Positions 1-5,475 of a stretch of DNA of 35,963 nt are shown in pieces. Made by a program: the position numbers and the translations under genes. The DNA lies in the IMG/VR virus record IMGVR_UViG_3300021440_000076, positions 1-35,963 of that record; one strand, 5' to 3'. The notes below the pieces were generated by a model. It saw only the letters and a program-made list of their open reading frames with translations, had not been told where the DNA came from and did not search any database. Within the stretch, counting starts at the first letter, position 1; every line of letters starts with the position of its first letter. The stretch comes from a virus.

Positions 1-12
1 ACTCTGCGTACC
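1..12. repeat. 12-bp terminal direct repeat, left copy
   Basis: The first 12 bases (actctgcgtacc) are repeated exactly at 35951-35962; the next base differs (c here, a at 35963). Joining the ends at this repeat gives an unbroken leftward gene order and an ORF that crosses the join. A circular, permuted contig is therefore the simplest reading. A 12-bp att core flanking a prophage is the alternative. Confidence 0.7.
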
Positions 13-138
13 CGTGACAGATTGGTCGCAGAAGGACCCGCGCCCGGTATCTGCTGCCCCTTGTTGCGCGAAAATGTTGCATGCAACAGCGTCATGCAAC
101 ATCGCGCCGCGCTGCTGAAGAGGGGAACGGGGCACCAT
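1..138 (-). CDS. Small ORF crossing the circular junction (5' part)
   Basis: Unrecognised small protein. The ATG at 138 shares a base with the TGA stop of the preceding gene (TGATGG), the same coupling used by the two genes upstream. Forty-six codons lie here. If the ends are joined at the 12-bp repeat, reading continues in frame for 11 codons to a TAG at 35917-35915, giving a 57-residue product that ends 5 bases before the primase ATG. No motif is visible, and the single HDAVACN stretch with two nearby cysteines is not a recognisable zinc site. It may be a genuine small early protein, or only an open leader that couples ribosomes to the primase. Confidence 0.4.
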   Translation of the reverse strand, partial: MVPRSPLQQRGAMLHDAVACNIFAQQGAADTGRGSFCDQSVTGTQS

Positions 139-332
139 CAAGCCGCACCCCGCCGCTGCCGCGCCTGCCAGTCATCCCGGCAATCCACATCACAGAAGGC
201 CGTGCCCTCAACAACCTCGCCGCAGTTGTGGCAATGGCCGTTGGGCTTCGGTCCTTCGGGGGCTCGAGCCTTCAGTGCGAGCTCGCGGTCAAGCTCTTCA
301 CGGGCGGCGCCCAGGTCGGCGAAGTCGGGCAT
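138..332 (-). CDS. Small zinc-ribbon phage protein (64 aa)
   Basis: Reading starts at ATG 332 (MPDFADLG...), which shares one base with the stop of the upstream membrane peptide. An upstream in-frame extension exists but overlaps other genes and has a nonsense-like arginine/proline composition. The product has an acidic helical N-terminus. Its C-terminal half carries paired cysteines, CHNC and CDVDC about 15 residues apart, the pattern of small treble-clef or DksA-like zinc proteins common in phage early operons. It probably binds nucleic acid or RNA polymerase, but that is inference. It is third in the leftward operon cII-like / membrane peptide / zinc protein that continues towards the primase. 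Confidence 0.65.
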   Translation of the reverse strand: MPDFADLGAAREELDRELALKARAPEGPKPNGHCHNCGEVVEGTAFCDVDCRDDWQARQRRGAA

Positions 333-481
333 CACGCCACCACCAGCACGAGCACAGCCGCGATCAGGGCCAGGGGTGCGCCGAGCACCACGGCGACGAT
401 GATGAGCGCCTCGGGGAGTGATGGCGGCTCGGTGTTCATGCGGCCGACCGGGCGGCGGCTCCGGCGAAGGGGCGCGGCCAT
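332..481 (-). CDS. Small single-span membrane peptide (49 aa)
   Basis: The ATG at 481 overlaps the TGA of the CII-like gene by one base (TGATGG), and the stop at 334-332 overlaps the next ATG by one base. A second in-frame ATG at 439 would give 35 residues. The N-terminus is arginine-rich (APLRRSRRPVGR). It is followed by PPSLPE and then a long uninterrupted hydrophobic stretch of alanine, valine, leucine and isoleucine reaching the C-terminus. That gives one transmembrane helix with a cytoplasmic basic tail. Function is unknown. Phage early membrane peptides can be superinfection-exclusion or anti-host factors, which is a guess from position only. Confidence 0.55.
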   Translation of the reverse strand: MAAPLRRSRRPVGRMNTEPPSLPEALIIVAVVLGAPLALIAAVLVLVVA

Positions 482-864
482 CATGCACGCCCCTTGCGCT
501 TTGCCGTGCCCACGCTCGCGAGCAGCTGCGGCAGCTCGACAAGCAGACCTTGCATGCGCTCGATCGCCTCGTCGCGGCTGGCGCTGGTGTCGCCGCAGTG
601 CTTGGCCACCAGGTAGTAAATGGGGGTGCGGTCGCCCGTCTGCTCGACGTAGCGCTCCAGCAGATCGATGTCGAGGTGGCGCTGCCCGTCGCCCGACAGC
701 ATCACGCTGAGATTGCCCGGCGCCACGTCCAGGTCTTCCGCCGTGCGCTTCAGGCCGCGGCGATACACGCCGGCCGCCATCGCTTCCTTAGCCGAGCGGA
801 AACGCTCCGTCAGGTGCGTGTCCAGGTCGAGCGTCATCTGGATCTGAGAATCATCGATACGCAT
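481..864 (-). CDS. CP76/CII-family phage regulatory protein (127 aa)
   Basis: DNA-binding regulator of the phage 'CII (CP76)' family (PF06892). Its hallmarks are visible: a helix-turn-helix with AEDLDVAPGNLSVMLSGDG at about residues 43-61, followed by HLDIDLLERYVEQTGDRTPIYYL. The ATG at 864 is chosen because AGGAGGTG lies 8 bases upstream; an upstream GTG at 873 would sit inside this ribosome site. The Shine-Dalgarno is bracketed by TGATA/TATCA (865-882), and a 6-bp stem lies at 891-911, so translation may be structure-controlled. Its place downstream of the Cro-like gene and its terminator matches lambda cII. By analogy it should activate lysogeny or replication-linked promoters, but no target was identified. 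Confidence 0.85.
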   Translation of the reverse strand: MRIDDSQIQMTLDLDTHLTERFRSAKEAMAAGVYRRGLKRTAEDLDVAPGNLSVMLSGDGQRHLDIDLLERYVEQTGDRTPIYYLVAKHCGDTSASRDEAIERMQGLLVELPQLLASVGTAKRKGRA

Positions 865-952
865 TGATAACACCTCCTATCAGTGCTTTTCCGTGGTTAT
901 CAGTCCCACGGTTCAAGCTGGAATCGTCAGCAGCGGAAGCCCTCTTCCTGCG

Positions 953-986
953 GAAAAAGCGTCCGCCAGCCCGAAGGCCAGCGGAC
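953..986 (-). terminator. Rho-independent terminator between cro-like and cII-like genes
   Basis: On the leftward strand 986-961 folds into an 11-bp stem (two G-T wobbles) closed by a C(TTCG)G tetraloop. It is followed within two bases by a run of five T (958-954). The position after cro and before cII is that of lambda tR1, so read-through or antitermination would be needed to reach cII-like, primase and late genes. Confidence 0.8.
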
Positions 987-1041
987 CAAGCTCTCCGATA
1001 GGAGGGAGGAGGCAACGGAGAAACGGGAGGCGCGCCCCATG

Positions 1042-1100
1042 CGATCAAGACCAGCAGTCCCACAACAGACCGGCTCTTTCACAGGAACGCGTCTTGATCG
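1042..1100. repeat. Perfect 10-bp inverted repeat in the cro-cII leader
   Basis: CGATCAAGAC at 1042-1051 is exactly complementary to GTCTTGATCG at 1091-1100, with 39 bases between. It begins 10 bases past the Cro-like stop and lies just before the terminator at 986-953, where lambda has nutR. It could form a long-armed RNA structure in the early leftward transcript. No boxA-like element was recognised. Nothing else is convincingly coding in 865-1110. Confidence 0.5.
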
Positions 1101-1110
1101 GTCCATGAGG

Positions 1111-1335
1111 TCAGACAGCCTCGTGGTGTTCGGCTGCAGGCTTCACGCCCTGCGCCGCGAAGTAGTCGGCCAGCCGCTGCACGGTATGCACGCTGGGGTC
1201 GGTCACTGCGCGCTGCGCGATCTTGGCCACCGTCGAAAACGGCACGCCCGACCCGGCCGCGACCTGCCGCTGCGGGATTGCGCGGGCATCGAGACAGGCC
1301 ATCACGTAGTCGTAGAGGTTGGTGGGAGTATCCAT
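1111..1335 (-). CDS. Cro-like helix-turn-helix repressor (74 aa)
   Basis: Small DNA-binding protein. QRQVAAGSGVPFSTVAKIA (about residues 22-40) is a classic helix-turn-helix, followed by VHTVQRLADYFAAQGV. Start: ATG 1335 is preferred over ATG 1356, because the longer form would run through the operator at 1350-1365. No Shine-Dalgarno is evident, so the message may be nearly leaderless. The gene is divergent from the CI-like gene across three operators and upstream of a terminator and the CII-like gene, the lambda cro position. It probably represses the switch promoters during lytic growth. Confidence 0.75.
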   Translation of the reverse strand: MDTPTNLYDYVMACLDARAIPQRQVAAGSGVPFSTVAKIAQRAVTDPSVHTVQRLADYFAAQGVKPAAEHHEAV

Positions 1336-1345
1336 GGCCGTGGAT

Positions 1346-1372
1346 CGTATAGCCATAGATGGCTAATTGCAA
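1346..1372 (-). promoter_or_regulatory. Possible PR-like promoter for the leftward early operon
   Basis: On the leftward strand TTGCAA (1372-1367) and TATACG (1351-1346) resemble -35 and -10 elements with a short 15-bp spacing, and they flank the best operator (1350-1365). Transcription would begin at or just before the Cro-like ATG. TTGCAA is its own complement and could also serve rightward. The weak match and short spacer keep confidence low. Confidence 0.3.
1350..1365. promoter_or_regulatory. Switch operator 1 (perfect dyad)
   Basis: TAGCCATAGATGGCTA is a perfect dyad with 7-bp arms and a 2-bp centre. Four related 16-mers occur at 1373-1388, 1403-1418, 2673-2688 and 2697-2712, giving a consensus TAGCC(A/G)TNNATGG(C/A)TA. 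It is the expected binding site of the CI-like and Cro-like proteins. Confidence 0.75.
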
Positions 1373-1388
1373 TAGCCGCACATGGCTT
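1373..1388. promoter_or_regulatory. Switch operator 2
   Basis: TAGCCGCACATGGCTT matches the operator consensus in both half-sites (TAGCC and ATGGCT) with a degenerate left inner base pair. It starts 23 bp from operator 1, about two helical turns, and contains the upstream candidate ATG (1382) of the CI-like gene. Confidence 0.65.
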
Positions 1389-1852
1389 CTACTTCGTCGC
1401 ATAGTCCATTTATGGATATTTCGGCAGTCATCGCAGCGAACCTCTCAGCCTGGATGGAGGCAACGCCGGAGCTGGAAACGGTTCAAAAAGTCGAAGCCAA
1501 ATCGGGCGTCGGGTTCGGCACTGTTCGCCGCGCACGAAAAGGCGAAGGGAACCTCACAGTCGAAAAACTTGCCGCCATTGCTGCCGCATTTGGCCGCACC
1601 GCCGCCGATTTGGTCACACCGCAGGATGCGTCGTATGCCGCGCTAATACCTTCGTCGAATAGGCAAGCGCCGGCGGTTGCGGCAGAGTCCACCCCATCCC
1701 CATTCATGCGGTGGCCTTTTCCGCATGCCGACCAGCGCGCCTATGAATCCCTGCCTCCCGAAGGCCAGGTGTGGGTGCAAGGCCGGCTTGACGCGGCCAT
1801 CGAGCAGGCCCGGCAGCAATTCGGCACGCAGACCGAGAAACGGTCGGCGTGA
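1382..1852 (+). CDS. CI-like repressor, short form without a peptidase domain
   Basis: Cytoplasmic DNA-binding repressor. The N-terminal half carries a helix-turn-helix of XRE type: VQKVEAKSGVGFGTVRRARKG followed by NLTVEKLAAIAAAFGRTAADLV. The C-terminus (SLPPEGQVWVQGRLDAAIEQAR) is short and helical. At 146-156 residues it lacks the S24 LexA-type peptidase domain of lambda CI, so RecA-driven self-cleavage is unlikely and induction must use another route. Start is uncertain: ATG 1382 or ATG 1412 (MDISAV...), both inside operators and without a clear Shine-Dalgarno. It is divergent from the Cro-like gene. A GTG at 1849 overlapping its stop opens only an 18-codon frame (RRSAQVYKFPTPSRT) that may be a remnant. 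Confidence 0.75.
   Translation: MASTSSHSPFMDISAVIAANLSAWMEATPELETVQKVEAKSGVGFGTVRRARKGEGNLTVEKLAAIAAAFGRTAADLVTPQDASYAALIPSSNRQAPAVAAESTPSPFMRWPFPHADQRAYESLPPEGQVWVQGRLDAAIEQARQQFGTQTEKRSA
1403..1418. promoter_or_regulatory. Switch operator 3 (weaker)
   Basis: AGTCCATTTATGGATA keeps the CCAT-N2-ATGG core of the operator family but departs from it at the outer bases of the left half. It covers the downstream candidate ATG (1412) of the CI-like gene, so occupancy would block that gene's own expression. Confidence 0.55.
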
Positions 1853-2016
1853 CACGGCGCAGCGCGCAGGTCTACAAGTTCCCGACGCCATCGCGAACGG
1901 CGTGACAGACTTCTCGCCTGGTGACGCGAACGCCTCGCGCTGGGAAACAATATCGCCGACGTGCGCCGCGGCATCAAGAAGACGCACAAAGCATTTCGCG
2001 CGGGCTCTTTCGCGCC

Positions 2017-2520
2017 CTACTGCTGCCCCACCCTGTCGCGCATCTGGCGCAGCCGCGCCAGTTCGTCGCGCATGCCCTTCAGCTCAGTTTCGTAGCCGGC
2101 TGAGGTCGCGCTCATCTCCTCGCTGATGCTCTGCTCCCAAGTGGCGCCGGCCAGGTTGTTGTTGGCGTAGCGCTTGCGGTTGCGCAGCTCGGCGAGCTTG
2201 GCGTTCATCTCGTCGATGGTTGCTGCAATCCGTCGCTCCTGCAGGTCGATGTCGTTCTGCAGGAGCCGCCGCCGCACGGCAATGTCGGCCTGCTCATTCC
2301 GCGTGGGCATGCGCCGCGCGCCAGGCGCTGAATTGCCCTGGTGCGCTGCATCGCCAGGCGCGGATCCGGACGCCGGCGACACATCGATCGGCTTGGCCCC
2401 TGCGGCGCATGGCGCATCGGCGAAAACGGTCGAGCCATCCGGCTGCTTGCATTTGTAGACCTGCGCCTGAGCCGGGCCACACATCGCGCTCAGCAGCGTT
2501 GCCACCAGCAACATCTTCAT
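2017..2520 (-). CDS. Secreted DUF4124-domain protein with coiled-coil tail (167 aa)
   Basis: The protein begins with a cleavable-type signal peptide (MKMLLVATLLSAMCGPAQA, cut before QVYKC). The DUF4124 motif follows: VYKCKQPDGSTVFADAPC, about residues 21-38, with two cysteines that could pair. Residues about 75-165 are charged and strongly helical, probably a coiled coil. It should be periplasmic. DUF4124 proteins are host-type proteins of beta- and gamma-proteobacteria with poorly known roles. It stands alone and convergent to the CI-like gene, in the lysogenic-conversion ('moron') position. GGGGTGA precedes the ATG. A hairpin (GCTGGCG/CGCCAGC, 2540-2560) lies in its leader. A shorter paralogue is at 8477-8773. 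The 164 bases between it and the repressor show no convincing gene. Confidence 0.7.
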   Translation of the reverse strand: MKMLLVATLLSAMCGPAQAQVYKCKQPDGSTVFADAPCAAGAKPIDVSPASGSAPGDAAHQGNSAPGARRMPTRNEQADIAVRRRLLQNDIDLQERRIAATIDEMNAKLAELRNRKRYANNNLAGATWEQSISEEMSATSAGYETELKGMRDELARLRQMRDRVGQQ

Positions 2521-2656
2521 TTTTCACCCCGCGTATCGCGCTGGCGGTCAACACGCCAGCTATGAAATAGCCCGTAGATTGCCTGAACGCGCGCCCGACT
2601 ACATCCACCGAAAGTCCTAGCGATCCCCATGACAAGCGGCGCGGCAACCCTTCTGA

Positions 2657-2673
2657 ATTTTTCGTCGAAAAAT
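2657..2673. promoter_or_regulatory. AT-rich palindrome upstream of the PL-like promoter
   Basis: ATTTTTCG-T-CGAAAAAT is a perfect 8-bp-arm palindrome around one central base. It directly abuts operator 4 and sits upstream of the -35 box. It could be an UP-like element or the site of another regulator. It is conspicuous in such GC-rich DNA. Confidence 0.5.
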
Positions 2674-2688
2674 AGCCATATACGGCTT
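2673..2688. promoter_or_regulatory. Operator 4 (OL-like), overlapping the -35 box
   Basis: TAGCCATATACGGCTT fits the same dyad consensus as the three operators at 1350-1418 and overlaps TTGACG (2687-2692). Binding would occlude the promoter. Confidence 0.7.
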
Positions 2689-2714
2689 GACGTGATTAGC
2701 CGTATATGGATAAT
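2687..2714 (+). promoter_or_regulatory. PL-like sigma-70 promoter of the rightward operon
   Basis: TTGACG (2687-2692) and GATAAT (2709-2714) are separated by 16 bp, the best sigma-70 match seen in the window. Two repressor operators overlap it. The transcript would start near 2721 and run through about 100 bases of leader, including GCCGG-TATCT-CCGGC (2769-2783). That is a 5-bp stem with 5-base loop, the shape of a boxB hairpin, but no boxA was recognised. It drives the small-gene operon from 2823. Confidence 0.65.
2697..2712. promoter_or_regulatory. Operator 5 (OL-like), overlapping the -10 box
   Basis: TAGCCGTATATGGATA starts 24 bp after operator 4 and shares AGCCGTATATGG with its complement. 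It covers the spacer and the -10 hexamer of the PL-like promoter. Confidence 0.7.
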
Positions 2715-2822
2715 TGACTCCAACGCATCACCCCTGAGGCGGCCCGGAACCCAGGCCAAGTCTGGCAAGCCGGTATCTCCGGCAGGGGGGCGCCCTACAC
2801 GACATCGACCGAGGAGAACGAC

Positions 2823-3047
2823 ATGAGCAAGACCCTCATCGTCAAGCACACCAAAGACAGGAATGGCAATCCACTGGCGTGCGTGCACAACCTGCCGGGC
2901 GAGGGCGCGGAGTTCAACGCGCAAGGATTGCGCCGCCTGGCCAATCTGCTGAACACCATCGCCGACGAATGCGATTCCGGGGCAGGGCTGGTCCATGCGG
3001 AGACGCGCACGTATGACCCTGAGCTCATTGCGGAAGCGCGCGCATGA
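2823..3047 (+). CDS. Unknown small early protein (74 aa), first of the rightward operon
   Basis: Not recognised. The ATG at 2823 has a strong ribosome site (GAGGAGA, 6 bases away), and the last bases overlap the next ATG (ATGA). The product starts KTLIVKHTKDRNGNPLACVH and has a helical middle (GLRRLANLLNTIADEC), with no membrane segment or metal site. As the first gene after the operator-controlled promoter it would be made earliest after infection or induction. That is where phages place host-takeover or recombination functions, but the sequence gives no specific role. Confidence 0.65.
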   Translation: MSKTLIVKHTKDRNGNPLACVHNLPGEGAEFNAQGLRRLANLLNTIADECDSGAGLVHAETRTYDPELIAEARA

Positions 3048-3385
3048 AAACGATCCGCATGCTGCCGCCCGGCTCGCTGCGCGCCCAGCGGCGCCGCGGG
3101 CGCATCGAAGGGGCTGCCGGCATGGCGTTGATAGCGCTGCTTGCCGGGCTGGCAGCAATCGCCATGACACCCGTCGAGCTGTATCGGGCCGCAACGCCCA
3201 CGCCAAACGCCAGGGCGGCAACGCCAATGCGGATCGGGCGTGAGCCGCTGCCGCCCTGCACCGACATGGGCGCCAAGGACTGCATGGCGGTGGCCGATGC
3301 CACCGTGCGCACCATCCCCGAGCCCGGAACGCTGGTGCTGGTTGGTGCAGCGGCGGCAGGCGCCATGTGGATGGCGAAGCGATGA
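3044..3385 (+). CDS. Putative PEP-CTERM-sorted exported protein (113 aa)
   Basis: The N-terminus is long and basic (QRRRGR), then a hydrophobic segment MALIALLAGLAAIAM (about residues 27-41), plausibly an uncleaved or late-cleaved signal. The middle is proline- and alanine-rich with one cysteine pair (PPCTDMGAKDC). The C-terminus reads IPEPGTLVLVGAAAAGAMWM followed by a final AKR. That has the PEP motif, a hydrophobic span and a short basic tail, the tripartite PEP-CTERM signal recognised by host exosortases. The product may therefore be delivered to the envelope or exopolysaccharide of an exosortase-bearing host. It overlaps both neighbours by 4 bases. A simple two-span membrane protein is the alternative. 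Confidence 0.6.
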   Translation: MKTIRMLPPGSLRAQRRRGRIEGAAGMALIALLAGLAAIAMTPVELYRAATPTPNARAATPMRIGREPLPPCTDMGAKDCMAVADATVRTIPEPGTLVLVGAAAAGAMWMAKR

Positions 3386-3486
3386 GCATGTGGGTGCTGG
3401 CTGCGTTGGTATGGGCCGGGTTTGCAGCGCTGGCCGTTGGTATGTGCGCAATGAACCACCAGGACGACGACGAGGGAACGCCATGA
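3382..3486 (+). CDS. Small membrane peptide (34 aa)
   Basis: ATG 3382 overlaps the stop of the PEP-CTERM gene (ATGA), and its own stop overlaps the next ATG (3483) in the same way. It has one transmembrane segment (MWVLAALVWAGFAALAVGM) followed by a short acidic tail (HQDDDEGTP). Without it there would be a 100-base hole in an otherwise fully coupled operon. Function is unknown; it could act with the exported protein upstream. Confidence 0.6.
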   Translation: MSMWVLAALVWAGFAALAVGMCAMNHQDDDEGTP

Positions 3487-3728
3487 TCGACAGGAGCAAG
3501 ACAAAAACCCGACTGATTGTTGCGCAACTGCACGACATCGCGCAGCGCGAGCAGGACGGCACGCTGCGCACCCTGCTGGAAGACGCCGCCGTGCTGCTGG
3601 ACGAGTACCAGGCAGGGCTGATCCTGGCCACGCCTCACCCGATGACGGGCATGGCGCTTGTGCACAGCCAGGCGCTGGCGCAGATCGACATGGACCACAT
3701 CGACATCACCGAGGAGATTGCATCGTGA
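3483..3728 (+). CDS. Unknown small helical protein (81 aa)
   Basis: Not recognised. The start at ATG 3483 is fixed by the ATGA overlap with the membrane peptide; longer in-frame readings would run across that gene. The product is soluble and mostly helical (LIVAQLHDIAQREQDGTLRTL, read as separate helices, then a LLEDAAVLLDEYQ helix) with an acidic C-terminus (DHIDITEEIAS). The next gene begins on a GTG that shares bases with its stop. The charge pattern suggests a protein-protein adaptor, without real evidence. Confidence 0.6.
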   Translation: MIDRSKTKTRLIVAQLHDIAQREQDGTLRTLLEDAAVLLDEYQAGLILATPHPMTGMALVHSQALAQIDMDHIDITEEIAS

Positions 3729-3958
3729 GCATCTTGAGCCCCATTCGCCGGCTTGCACGCCGCATCAACCGCATCCGCCTTGCCATGGCCGAATCCGACC
3801 TGGCTTTCCTCGAGGCCCGCGCCCCCGTCGTCCTTCAGCAGCAACGCATGCGCGTGGCCGAGCTGCGCATCGCCGCCGTCCTGCACACGCATCGCATCGA
3901 TGCAAACGCGGTGCGCCTGATGGCCGAGCACCGGCAGAAGCGGGCATTGCTGGGCTGA
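3725..3958 (+). CDS. Unknown small basic helical protein (77 aa)
   Basis: GTG start at 3725 overlaps the preceding stop (GTGA). The N-terminus is very basic (SPIRRLARRINRIRLAM), then a long predicted helix with RAPVVLQQQRMRVAELRIA. There is no cysteine or membrane segment. A basic amphipathic N-terminus fits nucleic-acid or membrane-surface binding, but the family is not recognised. The 193 bases after it (3959-4151) hold no convincing gene. They contain a perfect 7-bp hairpin (GCCTGCA/TGCAGGC, 4113-4133) just before the next ribosome site. Confidence 0.55.
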   Translation: MSILSPIRRLARRINRIRLAMAESDLAFLEARAPVVLQQQRMRVAELRIAAVLHTHRIDANAVRLMAEHRQKRALLG

Positions 3959-4151
3959 CACCGACATGAACGACCCCAGCCGCAGGTGGGGACGTAACAG
4001 CGGCAGGCCGGCACGCGACATGCGCCTCCCCCGGCTGTGCGGTATGGCAGCCGGACAAATGCGGCGGGGCCGACCTGACGGCGGGAAAGACCGCACCCAA
4101 CACCACGCCCATGCCTGCAGGGCCGATGCAGGCGACACGAAGGAGACCGCC

Positions 4152-4496
4152 ATGGGCGCACGCCCGTTTACCGACACGCTACGTGCAATCCGCTTCGGCG
4201 AGCTGCAGGACTTGCTGACCGAGGAGCTGAACGCGCTGACCAAACGCTGCACCGAAACCGGCCGCGCCGGCGAGATCGTGCTGAAGATCAAGCTCAAACC
4301 CGGCAAGGGCGGCCAGGTGGAGATCCTCGACGACCTCACCGTGAAGGCGCACAAGCTCGAGCGCGGCACCTCGATCTTCTTTGCCACGCCCGAAGGCAAC
4401 CTGCAGCGCGAAGACCCGCGGCAGATGGACATTGCCGAGCTGCGCCAGGTGGCCGCCGCGCCAGCCGAGCCGCTGCGCAATGTGAGCAACGGCTGA
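4152..4496 (+). CDS. Conserved-looking phage protein beside DUF2303 (114 aa)
   Basis: ATG 4152 is chosen because GAAGGAGA lies just upstream. The same frame is open back to 3966, but that extension is arginine/histidine-rich and lacks a ribosome site. The product has a helical N-terminus (ELQDLLTEELNALTKRC), then a beta-rich core (EIVLKIKLKPGKGGQVEIL, DDLTVKAHKLER, TSIFFATPEGNL). Its place directly before the DUF2303 gene suggests a shared role, perhaps in early DNA metabolism. That is inferred from association only. Confidence 0.65.
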   Translation: MGARPFTDTLRAIRFGELQDLLTEELNALTKRCTETGRAGEIVLKIKLKPGKGGQVEILDDLTVKAHKLERGTSIFFATPEGNLQREDPRQMDIAELRQVAAAPAEPLRNVSNG

Positions 4497-4538
4497 CCGA
4501 TCACCTCTACCTCCACCCCCACGAAGCAAGGACGTCTC

Positions 4539-5378
4539 ATGAACGAAGAAACCCTGCAACACATGAACTCCGGCGTGGCCGAGGCCATTGCCTTCGGCGC
4601 CACGCTGGCCGAACCGAAGCACGCCGACATCGGCGCCGACGACCAGAAGCCCTACATCGTGGTGCCCGACGGCTACCGCGTGGCCGACCTGGAACACACG
4701 CTGGCCTACCCCACGCGCAAGCGCGCAGAGGTGAAGCTAGCGCAGACGAAGGGCTTCATCGATTACTTCCTGAGGCACCGCATCACCGGCGGCGTGAGCA
4801 CGATCTACGGCACCACCGAGCCGCCGAAGTTCGTCGCGATCCTGAACGACCACGGAGCTGGCGTGCCCGGCTGGCGCGATCACATCGCCCGCTACGAATG
4901 CCCGCTGGCGGTGGAGTGGCTGACGTGGACGAAGGTGAACAAGACGCTCATGCCGCAGGCCACGTTCGCCCAGTTCATCGAGGAGAACCTCCCCGACATC
5001 GTCGAGCCGACGGCGGCCGAGATGCTGGAGATCAGCCGCACGCTGGAAGCGAAGAAGAAGGGGAACTTCGCCAGCGGCATCCGTCTGGCCAACGGCGAAA
5101 CGCAGTTCACCTACGAGGAGTCGATCGACGGCACCGCGGCAAAAGGCCAGATGCGCGTGCCGGAAGTGTTCGCGATCGGCATCCCGGTGTTCCACGGCGG
5201 GCCGAAGTATCGCATCGAGGCCCGGCTGCGTTACCGCATCGCCGACGGCGGGGCCCTGTCGATGTGGTTCGACCTGGTGCGCCCGCACAAGGTTATCGAG
5301 GACGCAGCGCTCGAGGTGTGGACGCACATCGAGGAAGCCACCGGCGAGACGATCTTCCAGGGTAATCCGTGGGCGTAA
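4539..5378 (+). CDS. DUF2303 (YfdQ-like) phage protein (279 aa)
   Basis: Recognised as a DUF2303 family member by its overall pattern. It has an N-terminal YIVVPDGYRVADLE segment, a central FIDYFLRHRI...IYGTTEPPKFVAILNDHG region, WLTWTKVNKTLMPQATFAQF, and a C-terminal RIEARLRYRIADGGALSMWF region. The length is usual for the family. DUF2303 proteins occur in phage early or recombination regions, including the E. coli prophage gene yfdQ, and have no established biochemical role. AAGGACG precedes the ATG. This is the largest gene of the rightward operon. A cytoplasmic location is expected because no signal or membrane segment is seen. Confidence 0.8.
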   Translation: MNEETLQHMNSGVAEAIAFGATLAEPKHADIGADDQKPYIVVPDGYRVADLEHTLAYPTRKRAEVKLAQTKGFIDYFLRHRITGGVSTIYGTTEPPKFVAILNDHGAGVPGWRDHIARYECPLAVEWLTWTKVNKTLMPQATFAQFIEENLPDIVEPTAAEMLEISRTLEAKKKGNFASGIRLANGETQFTYEESIDGTAAKGQMRVPEVFAIGIPVFHGGPKYRIEARLRYRIADGGALSMWFDLVRPHKVIEDAALEVWTHIEEATGETIFQGNPWA

Positions 5379-5407
5379 AGCCAAGACGACCATGCGCAGG
5401 ACTCAAG

Positions 5408-5461
5408 CCCGCTTGCGGGATGAGCTTTGTACCTGAGGCGGAAAGCGTAACCGCCACCTGA
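5408..5461 (+). repeat. Two adjacent hairpins in the leader of the HNH gene
   Basis: CCCGC-TT-GCGGG (5408-5419) is followed by GGCGG/CCGCC (5437-5455). The second hairpin is bracketed by a direct repeat ACCTGA (5431-5436 and 5456-5461). This is the only sizeable gap (97 bases) between the DUF2303 and HNH genes, and it could control or mark insertion of the endonuclease gene. Confidence 0.4.
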
Positions 5462-5475
5462 TACACGAGACCACC

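Noticed and set aside
1-12. 12-bp terminal repeat as a lambda-type cos overhang
   Set aside because: The length is tempting, but it lies between an accessory ORF and the primase, far from the terminase genes. Cos is expected near the small terminase.
851-1063. 70-codon leftward ORF in the cro-cII interval
   Set aside because: It runs through the terminator hairpin and the CII ribosome site and has no coding signature.
1331-1344. Inverted repeat TCCATGGCCGTGGA near the Cro-like start as a sixth operator
   Set aside because: Half-sites are spaced differently from the CCAT-N2-ATGG core of the operator family, and it lies within the coding start.
2517-3758. 413-codon leftward open frame over the start of the rightward operon
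   Set aside because: It lies opposite several coupled rightward genes and the PL-like promoter; composition is shadow-like.
3966-4151. N-terminal extension of the gene starting at 4152
   Set aside because: Open in frame but arginine/histidine-rich and without a ribosome site, while 4152 has GAAGGAGA in good position.
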